Source of the DNA: Chromera velia
Lineage: Eukaryota; Sar; Chromeraceae
Direction: 5' to 3'
Length of the DNA: 34,086 nt
NCBI GenBank assembly: GCA_018398765.1
Contig: JAHBMJ010001203.1
Location: 1-34,086 of the forward strand
Position numbers and translations under genes: made by a program. How positions within the stretch are numbered: position 1 is the stretch's first letter; each line of letters opens with the position of its first letter. Positions 26,208 through 34,086 of this stretch are shown piece after piece. The notes below the pieces were generated by a model. That model saw nothing but the letters and a program-made list of their open reading frames with translations. It ran no database searches and had not been told where the DNA came from.

Positions 26208-29134
26208 ATGCATGTGTTCTCCTGGAATGTATACAGGCCGCTGTCGGTTTGTCTCTTCACCTTTTTGGTTCTTCAATACTGCGTCGAATCAACGAGCGAC
26301 GCATTCTCGGGAGGAAGGCTTAGACCAGCAGCGGGAAGAAGGACTTCACTGTTGGGGTCTCCAGATGCAGACAAAGTTGATGCCCCGGGGGGGCAAACAG
26401 GTTCTGAAGAATCACCTCCCAGCAGCTCTCCGGGTGGTGCTTCAGAAGCCTCGCCCCCAAGCTCCTCGAGCTCTGCTGCTTCGGGGGACTCCAAAGCAGA
26501 AGCGGAGAAGATCAAAAAGATCAGGGAGCAGATTGCCGAGAAGAAACGACTGGCGGCTGCGGGAATCTTCCCCGCGGACTCCCCCCCCGGAATCTTCTCA
26601 AGGCCTCCCCCCCTTTCTGGTAAATTCCGTCGGATTCTTTCCTGTTGCCCCATCAAGGGGCTTCCTCTCCTGTGTTCGGTTCCCTTTTTCGACCTTTTGC
26701 CCCCTTTTTCCGTCCTCTCTCTCAGTGAGCCTGGCTGCCTCTTCACACTTCTCATCCGGCAGCCCTTCATTTTCTTACCGAGGCCCTGAAAGAAACATTG
26801 AGAGTCTCCTGAAACCTTCCCCTTTCTCATCCTTCAACATTTTTGAAGTGTTCCACACAGTGACAAAAGCAAAGGACGGAAAACATCTGGCTGGCTGGCT
26901 GACTGACTGACTGACTGACTAACTAACTGACTGACTGACTGATTGACTGACTGGCTGACTGGCTGACTAACTGACTGATTGACTGGCTGACTGACTGACT
27001 GACTGACTGACTGACTGGCTGACTAACTGACTGACTGACTGACTGACTGACTGGCTGACTGACTGACTGACTGACTGACTGACTGACTAACTGACTGACT
27101 GATTGACTGACTGACTGACTGACTGACTGACTGGCTGGCTGACTGACTGACTGACTGACTGACTGATTGACTAACTGACTGACTGACTGATTGCCTGACT
27201 GACTGACTGACTGACTGACTAGCTGACAGACTGACTGACTGACTGACTGACTGACTGACTGGCGGATCGCTTGATTGATCTCTTTGCAGAAGAAGCAAAG
27301 AAGGAGTTTGAGGAGAACGCACGGAAAAAGTTTTTCGAGAAAGCCAGGGAGGACATGGAAGAGAACGCACAGAACTTGGAGCGGGTCCTCGAAAAAGCCG
27401 ACGCAGAACACCATGAGATTCTAAAAACACACACGAAGAAGATGCTCGAAATCGCCGACAAACTCTCACAAGCGCGCCAAGACGATCTGGATACTCGCAA
27501 AGCTGAACTTGAAAAAAGAAAACAAGCAGGACAAATCAAGATAGGTCAGTCACTCCGAGAGGAGACTCGTTTCTCTTTCTCTCTCTTCCTATTTTTTCCC
27601 TATCACCTGCAAACCCCCATCTTCCCGTTATCCACACAGCCAAGTTGCGACAGTCGCCATTTTCGGGCCTATTGATTCGAATGTGTTCCCCTAGCGTAAA
27701 TGTCTTCATTTACACACCTCCTCTCTCCCTTGAGATGCCGACCCTGGTGCCTGTTGCATCTCTAGGCTTTCTCTAGCTTGCACCTGACCTCACACAATAA
27801 ATACTCTGGACAAAGCACAAGCTCCACATTCTGACGCACAGGAAGGGATTGGATGTTGAACCAACGATTTGTTTGTAAACTGATTTTTCCTGCCTGACTG
27901 CATGCAGTGGGAAACCAGGAGCCCTACATGGAATACGAGAAGGTCAGTCAGTCAGTCTGTGACAAGGTCTGTAAGTGTGTCTGAATCTGTATTTCGTTCA
28001 TGATGGCATGTTAATCCAAAAATGTGTGGCAGCACACTTTAGCGACCTAATGTGTTTGTGGTTGGCATCTCTCATGAATGTCCAAGCACTCACCTCACGA
28101 TGCGCATGTGAATGATGGACCCGATGTGTCCTTTCACTTGAATTGTCCTGTCGGTCAATCTGGTCAACTCTCAATTTCGTGTCGGAAAATCAAACAAACC
28201 AGCAAGTACATGAGGAAAGCCGAAAGATTCCAAGTACACTGAGAGAGAGCATTTTTGGAGTGACTGAACGAGAGCTTGGGAGCTCTGAGAGGGTAATCAG
28301 AGTTGAACCCTTTGTTTCTCTGTTTGCCTATGCAACATTTGACACAACCAAGCTGTGAGAGTACACTCTAACAGTATCGTCATTGTATTCCTTTTTTCTC
28401 TCTCTCTTTTCCCCTTTTTTCAAGCTGGTTCGCAAACACGTGGTGTCTCCTCTCTGTGTGTGTGTGTGTGTGTGCATTGATGCAGTCTCTGGCAACAAGC
28501 CTGAAGAACCTGGCCCACTCGGCAGATGAGAACTTCATCGAATCAGAGAAGAGACTCCATGCCTGGAGGTACGTGGGCTGCATGACATGCATGCAGGGTG
28601 CATGGCTGGTTATGCAGGGGAGTGCATAGCATAACTACCCGGGAGGGACGGCGATCGATGGCACCAAATTCTTTTCGGTTCTGTGCAATTGTCTCTCGTG
28701 CTCTCGGCTTATGGTCTACCGTGGTTGGCGCTCGCAGGAGCCATGCAGTATGATGAGTGGATTCTCCACAGAGACAAACCATCCTCTGCAAATTGACCCG
28801 GCTAACTGATTGAGAGCCTGTTTGTCCAATGGGGCTTCCAACGTTTTGTCCTTCCTTTGGCTTCCTCTTTTTGTTTTTCCCCCCTCCTTCTTGGCTTCTG
28901 CACGGGTGCATGCTCCTTCAACAAGTACTCTCCATGTGAGCTAGTCTTTCTCTGTGTCTACACAAACGAGGATTCCCGGCCTTCTGTGTCCAGTGTCTGC
29001 ACACACAAGGATTCCCGGCCTTCTGTGTCCAGTGTCTGCACACACAAGGATTCCCGGCCTTCTGTGTCCAGTGTACAGACAGAGCGAAGGGGAGACCACG
29101 CACAGACAGACGGAATGGAAACGCTCTGTGTCTC

Positions 29135-29167
<33 letters not shown>

Positions 29168-29861
29168 GTGTCTGTGTGTCTGTGTGTCTGTCTGTCTGTC
29201 TGTCTGCCTGCCTGCCTGTCTGTCTGTCTGTCTGTCTGTCTCTCTGTTTGGTAAACGAAGAAAAAAAAAAAGTAGTCATACAGTCTGTCACTCTAGCTGT
29301 CGGTTGTTGGTCCGCCCTCTCCGCGTGTTTGCGCCTTCCACACTCACTCACGTACTCACTCACTCATGCACCCACGCGATCTCTGACACAATCGATCAAA
29401 CGGACATGCCCTCGATTTGCCTTCTGGTTTTTTCTGTTCATCTTCCTTTCGTCTGTATTCACGTTTCCCTTCCGGGTCCTTGTCCGGAGGCCTCGATCGA
29501 TCCGTTTACGTGTTCAAAGAATCCGAATGCATGGATGCATACAATCATCGATCCATTTACGTGTTCAAAGAATCCGAATGCATGGATGCATACAATCATC
29601 GATCCATTTACGTGTTCAAAGAATCCGAATGCATGGATGCATACAATCATCTCATCGATTGGATGGCGATGGCGTTGCAGAGCGGCCAGACTGAACGCGT
29701 ACCACGAACAGGGGGAGCTCTTTGGAGTGAAGGAAGAAGACAAGGAGGGAGTCAAGGGCGGCTTTGAGGCCAAGAGGGAGGAGAGGAAAAATGCCAGAAA
29801 GGCAGCACAGGAGGCCAGACCAAAGAGCCAACAATTGACTCCATTCGAGGACGCCGAGTAG
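26208..29861 (+). CDS. Secreted or plastid-targeted coiled-coil protein, function unknown
   Basis: Exons 26208-26619, 27290-27544, 27908-27942, 28486-28568 and 29681-29861 total 966 nt and give 321 residues ending FEDAE-stop. Junction phases are 1, 1, 0 and 2, each exact (for example TGG AG|A). Exon 3 is only 35 nt. ATG 26208 places a signal peptide at once (residues 1-30, hydrophobic core SVCLFTFLVLQY); in-frame ATGs at 26196, 26175 and 26166 are alternatives. The signal is followed by S-D-A-F and an Arg/Ser/Ala-rich stretch (SGGRLRPAAGRRTSLLG), as in bipartite leaders of complex red-type plastids. A Ser/Pro linker and a charged helical body follow (EKIKKIREQIAEKKRLAAAG; KKEFEENARKKFFEKARED; TKKMLEIADKLSQARQDD). 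No family was recognised; the plastid location is inferred. Confidence 0.8.
26887..27262. repeat. Long (CTGA/GACT)n tetranucleotide array in intron 1
   Basis: About 375 bp of nearly pure GACT repeats with scattered GGCT, AACT and GATT variants fills more than half of the 670-nt first intron of the plus-strand gene and ends 27 nt before the acceptor. Long ORFs across it (Gln-Ser-Val-Ser type) are artefacts of the repeat. Confidence 0.95.
28455..28474. repeat. (TG)n before the exon 4 acceptor of the plus-strand gene
   Basis: Short TG tract ending 11 nt before the TGCAG acceptor at 28485. Confidence 0.85.
28970..29074. repeat. 39-bp tandem repeat, almost three copies, in the last intron of the plus-strand gene
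   Basis: The unit begins GGATTCCCGGCCTTC and recurs at 28970, 29009 and 29048. The first junction differs slightly (ACAAACGA for ACACAA). Confidence 0.9.
29133..29246. repeat. (TCTG)n array in the last intron of the plus-strand gene
   Basis: About 110 bp of TCTG/TGTG/CCTG repeats lies between the 39-bp and 51-bp tandem repeats in the same intron. Confidence 0.95.
29496..29648. repeat. 51-bp tandem repeat, three copies, just upstream of an acceptor
   Basis: The unit begins ATCGATCC and recurs at 29496, 29547 and 29598, with one base changed between copies 1 and 2. It ends about 30 nt before the exon 5 acceptor at 29680, so it may carry the branch site. Confidence 0.92.
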
Positions 29862-31533
29862 GATCGAAACAATTAAGCGACACCGCCGGGGGATCAACAG
29901 GAATCTCCGGGGCCGGTTGAGAGAATTGACTGAGGGGATCGAGGATCCAGAATTAATCCAGAACAAGCAGCTGGCGGTCAAAAGAGGCCAGGACGAATCA
30001 ATAAGCTACACACAGCCAGCGATCCACTCCTCTACACAGCGCCAGCTTATGGGGCAGAAGAGTGTCTTAGATTTTTAAGAGGCAAGAACAGCCGGACCAG
30101 GTGGTCCAGGTCTTAGACGAGACTCAGAGGCATTTAAAAATACTTTGAAAAAACTGTTTAAAAATGTTCTACACATATGCATGATCTTTTTAAAAGTGTA
30201 ATAGTATTGGCATGAGTAGTAAATATATATAAGTACATAACTAGGTACACAACTTCCAGATATAACTCACAATCACTTCATGAACAAATATGATTGGCTA
30301 GGAGATGAGTTTACAGATTGGACTCCTTCGAGTCAGACTAGGAGTCAGACTGCGTATCGAGATCGACTGCATATTTTGTATGTGTGATAAGTATTAACAA
30401 GTATTAATAAGTATACGTGTACGTGAATCATATAATGTGATAAACCACAGTTTAATGTTTAATTCAGAGTTTTACTAATAGTGCATGGTATATATAATAA
30501 GAAACATACAGACTGCTTAGTAGAATACTTACTTGTAGATACATTAATTACTTATTCATTTAATGTGCTAGTCAATGTGTGAATGTGTGTCATCACATTT
30601 AGTGTGATTCAGTGTTAAATTTATTTGATTTATGACATACATTTAGGAGAGACGTTAGTCATTTGATTTGTGACTATAGATTTAGGATTAGATATGTTTG
30701 AAACGCTTAAAGTTCTTTTGATATAGAGTTTATAATATTCTGCGTATACAGTCGGAACGTGTGTTATCTCTAAAAGTGGTGCGACATAGGACTGCAGGGT
30801 GACACACGGTAATACACGGTAACTTAAAAAGTACTATGAGCTTCAAAGTAAGTTTTAAACCTAGCTGGCAACCGATTTAGTTCGGTTCAGTTAATAACCT
30901 ATTTCCTATATATCCCTAGAAAAAGCATGATAAACCTATAGAGATAAACATTTTAAAACTTAAAAACTTTAAATCTAAGCATATCTAAACACTAATTAAC
31001 TTTACAGAATTCTTGACAGGAACATTAAACCTGAATAAAACACAATCTAGAACATATTTATATACACTTAAAAAAAAAAAATATTTTTACAGATACAACT
31101 ATCTTAGAACACCTTGATTTTACGGTTACGAAAGTATAGTACTGAGGGTTTGGAAGCCTCCAGTGACTGGTGCAAAGTTACAATTTTTCCAGCGACCAAT
31201 GTTTTAGCTCAACCCCTATACCGGTAACTCGATCTTAAATAATATATGTATTATTAAAACGGACCGTCATGCAGCCAGTCTGACAAACGGATTCCCTCAT
31301 TGAAAGAAGGAATCAAAGGCCGCTTTGGTCGGGAGATTTCTTTTCCATCTCTCTTCGCCCCCCCCCCTTAATCTTTTGTCTTTTTTGATTTCAACCCTCT
31401 TCCAACTGTCTCTCTGCCGTCCGAGCCGTTACGATAGACTCTGAGCTGACTCAGCTAATCGAAAGACAAGCCTTCCTTGTACAATTGCTTGGTGTTCAAC
31501 GTGAGTTGGAAAGGGCAGAGACGAACGCAAAAG
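29862..31533. other. Intergenic region with second AT-rich island
   Basis: After the stop of the plus-strand gene the sequence is mixed to about 30060, then clearly AT-rich to about 31270, with no long ORF. Oligo-A/T runs and TATA-like words abound. No RNA gene, terminal repeat or coding domain could be recognised. Confidence 0.55.
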
Positions 31534-32085
31534 TCTGACCTTACAGTCCTACTGCGCAGTTGCGCAGTAGTTGCGCAAATTGAAAAGAGAGAAGGGCAAA
31601 TGGTGAGAAACAGAGAGTGTCAGAGAGCGGAGAGAACGAGAGAGATGTGAAGCCACGCCTGAGAAAGATGGAGTTGATAAAGTTCCAGGGCCTGAGGAGA
31701 AGAGAAAGAGAGAGAGAGACAGACGTCAGTCATTCCATTCGGCCCTTTATTTAATTTCATTCATTCCCCTTCGACCCACCCCGTGCCTTCATTTATTTAC
31801 GCCATCTACCTTGCAATCTACCATAATGATACTTCCTTCAATCTAGACAAACGCCTCCTTCCTTTTGCGATTTCATTCCACTCGTTCACTCCCTCTGCTT
31901 CTCCACCATGCTCTTCACATCCTTCTTTGGAGTTAAACTTACCGTCCAGTCCAGATAACAGACACACCCCAGAGCACAGCGAATGAAGCCAAACTTGCGC
32001 AGAGAGAGAAAAAAGAAAGAGACAAGAGGGTCGCGAGGACGCGCAGGGAAGGAAGTTCAACGCAGAGCACAGCACCGCCCTTCCC
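31534..32085 (-). repeat. Direct-repeat copy 1 of the RRM gene 5' flank
   Basis: About 550 bp strongly similar to 33165-33700 in the same orientation, differing by many small changes. It lies about 245 bp beyond the stop codon of the RRM gene. It retains the palindromic ACTGCGCAGT/TTGCGCAA block (partly doubled here) and a donor-like GACG|GTAAGT, but has ACT where the RRM gene has its ATG. Confidence 0.8.
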
Positions 32086-32329
32086 TTCCCCCTGCATGGA
32101 TGCACCCCTGCGGCAAGAAGCCTGGGTGGTTAATTGGCGTTTCTTTTCCTTTCCTTTTCTCTCCTCTCCTCTACTCATCATGATCTTCCGTTGCACGTCT
32201 TCTGTTCTCAAGGCCACCAGAAGATGGATCATGTACAGGCATTCGCTTTGAATTCCCTGTGCAAGTCTTCAGACTCTGATTGGAGAGACAGGGAAGGGGG
32301 CCAGGTCTGCACTTTGGATCCCTCGCAAT

Positions 32330-33178
32330 TTAATCTTTGGATTGCATGGAGGGGGCGAGAAAGAAGAAAGCCTGGGCAGAGAACAGCGGAACTCCCACGT
32401 TTAACTCGTCCCTCTCTATCTCCACTTCCCCTTCTGCAAAATCTGAATGCATGGGGTGCCTTTGGGTTGCAGTTTGGTTTTGTCCCTCCTGTGTTCAAAC
32501 TTGGCCTGTTTTCTTGGGAATCGGTTTCTGTTCCTCTCAAAAAGAAACGGACCGGACGACAGAGGGAAAAGAAATCTGGATCGGTCTTCGAAGCATCACT
32601 TGACTCAGGGACACTTGACCTTCGCTGGTCGTGGCCATCCGTGACTCTTCCCCCCTCTTCTTCTTCTCCCCTTGCAGCAGCTGCAGTCCGAGTCTGGGTT
32701 ATCTGTCCCATCGGTGCCCTAGATACCTGCGGAGGGGAGCCTTTGTGTGCATCCCCATGCTGGAGATGAATTTGTTTGTTTTTTTCAGATAATAATGAAG
32801 CACTCGGCTCCCCCCATCCCAGCGTCAAGGTCTTGCCGTCAGCAACGATTGTCCGTCCCTTCAGTACAGACGCTGCAAACTCTGCATCTGTCTCGTTGGA
32901 AAAGAGGGCAAAACCAGTTCCGCGATTTCGACCCGACTTTCTTTTATCAGGAACCAAAGACACATCTTCAGACTTCAAATTGCACCCGAGATTGACGAAT
33001 GCACGCACAAGCGTGTGCTTCTGAGTCGAGTATGAAAGACCCGTGAAGCGCAGACTCCGGCACCCGACTGGTCGTCTCCCTCTACAGATTGATTGCTTGA
33101 GAACGCCGTGCAGTGCACGCACACGAAGACCAAACGCCAAAATCTACACAGGACGGGTCCTCCTTCTGACCTCACCAT
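32330..33178 (-). CDS. Single-RRM RNA-binding protein
   Basis: Exons 33123-33178, 32727-33081, 32620-32680 and 32330-32433 total 576 nt and give 191 residues, with phases 2, 0 and 1 matching. The RRM spans about residues 30-110: RNP2-like LRFTGL, helix KHTLVRAFVNLG, RNP1-like RGTGFALF, helix DAEFAASVLKG and final strand KTLTLGW. RRMs bind single-stranded RNA. The N-terminus is basic and lacks acids after residue 5, so an organelle-targeting leader is possible. The tail is Lys/Glu-rich and ends SAQAFFFLAPSMQSKD. The frame of the RRM exon has a stop and no ATG upstream, which is why a short first exon (ATG 33178, 41-nt intron) is proposed; a second intron would be only 46 nt. Confidence 0.75.
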
Positions 33179-33700
33179 CCTACTGCGCAGTTGCGCAAAT
33201 TGAAAAGAGAGAAGGACAAGCGGTCAGAAGAGAAGAGAGAGAGAGAGGGAGAGAGACAGAGATACGTGAAGCCACGCCTGACAAAAGATGGAGTTGAAAA
33301 AGTTCAAGGGCCCGGGAGAAGAGAGAGAGAGAAAGACAGACGTCATTGTATTCGGCCCTTTCTTTTCTTTACTTAATATTTAATTTCATGCATTTCCCTT
33401 CGACCCACCCGGCTCCCAACGTGCCTTCATTAATTCATTTACGCCATCCACCAATCTACCATGATGGTCTTTCTTACCTTCTAGATACACGTCCCCTTTC
33501 GCGACTTCATTCCCCTCCACCATGCTCTTGACATCCTTCCTTTCACACCCTTAATTCTTGCCGTCAAGTCCAGAAAACAGACACACCCGAGAGAGAGCAC
33601 AGCGAATGAAGCAAAACGTGCGAAGAGATTGACAAGAGAGACAAGACGGTCGCGAGAACGCGCAGAAAAGGACCGCAGAGAACAGCAGCGTCCCCCCAGA
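33165..33700 (-). repeat. Direct-repeat copy 2: 5' flank and start of the RRM gene
   Basis: Paired with 31534-32085. It covers the presumed promoter, leader and first four codons of the RRM gene. The palindromic words CTGCGCAG and TTGCGCAA sit within 30 nt of the ATG and are candidate promoter or leader elements. Confidence 0.78.
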
Positions 33701-34086
33701 AGCACACTCACACATGCCCATCACCCCCCCAAAAAACAACCACACATCTCTCTCTCTCTCTCTTCTTCCTCATTCCTCTTCTTCTTCCTCTTCCCCCCCT
33801 TGAAGGGGCGAATGGGGGGGTGGCGGCGGGACGGAGGTGGTGGCAGGGGGATCCCCAGGCGCGGGGGGACGAAGGTGGACGGCGGGGGGGGGAGGGGGAG
33901 GGGTGAATTGAAATGGGGTGAATTGTTGAGGGGGGAGGGCGGAATGAAGAGCGGGGCCCCCTTGGGGGGGTGAAGATGAAGGGGGGGCGTTTGGGAGGAG
34001 GGTCGAGAGGGGCGGGGGCGTCCATGCCTTTTAGGAAGGCAGTGGAGGCCTGGGAGAGGGGGAACGAAACGCCGGATGAGGGGAGA
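33701..34086. other. Low-complexity pyrimidine then G-rich sequence
   Basis: A CT-rich stretch is followed by G-runs. Frames here are open only because of composition; no gene is supported. Confidence 0.5.

Noticed and set aside
26923-27469. Minus-strand ORFs of Gln-Ser-Val-Ser repeats
   Set aside because: They are translations of the GACT microsatellite in an intron of the opposite-strand gene.
28970-29648. Regular direct repeats resembling a CRISPR array
   Set aside because: Units are adjacent without unique spacers and lie in a eukaryotic intron; they are plain tandem repeats.
29417-29767. Plus-strand ORF with three 17-residue repeats
   Set aside because: The frame does not match exon 5 of the coiled-coil gene, whose acceptor at 29680 joins exactly to exon 4. 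The open frame follows from the 51-bp unit length.
31818-32105. Minus-strand ORF with hydrophobic N-terminus in direct-repeat copy 1
   Set aside because: The matching region of copy 2 does not preserve the frame, so it is more likely leader or promoter sequence than a gene.
33629-34025. ORFs on both strands at the right end
   Set aside because: They are Gly/Pro/Arg low-complexity frames in G-rich sequence without splice context or recognisable motif.

Overview
This window looks like nuclear DNA of an intron-rich protist. It shows no operons and no ribosome binding sites. Genes are GC-rich, split by many short GT-AG introns (about 40-650 nt), with acceptors almost always ending TGCAG. Introns are crowded with di- and tetranucleotide repeats and TGCATGCA motifs. 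The proteins carry long Ser/Glu/Gly low-complexity tracts. A photosynthetic or formerly photosynthetic alveolate such as a chromerid (Vitrella-like) fits best; this is an inference from style and gene content, not a species identification.

Layout. (1) Positions 1-21628, minus strand: one giant gene, open at the left edge. I could chain 32 exons by requiring every exon to be open and nearly every splice phase to match. About 11 kb of coding sequence gives at least about 3,690 residues: signal peptide, three cadherin-like beta-sandwich repeats, several membrane segments with large loops, a long helical and acidic cytoplasmic region, and MORN repeats running off the window. The last visible exon is a stop-free frame over positions 1-1823 with neither start nor stop inside the window. 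(2) Positions 21629-26207: a gene-poor divergent intergenic region with a GC-rich palindrome cluster, an AT-rich island, and an 890-bp foldback element with two 330-bp arms. (3) Positions 26208-29861, plus strand: a five-exon gene for a 321-residue coiled-coil protein with a signal peptide and a plastid-type leader. (4) Positions 29862-31533: intergenic, mostly a second AT-rich island. (5) Positions 32330-33178, minus strand: a four-exon gene for a 191-residue single-RRM protein, bracketed by two direct copies (about 540 bp) of its own 5' flank. (6) Positions 33700-34086: low-complexity G-rich sequence.

The most unusual feature is intron structure. Short perfect tandem duplications (39-119 bp period) recur inside introns, and four of them straddle exon-intron junctions, giving duplicated or triplicated donors and acceptors and one possible 24-nt microexon. 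Many donors are also the first unit of a GTNN tetranucleotide repeat, and TG tracts lie just upstream of several acceptors. The three genes have no evident common pathway.
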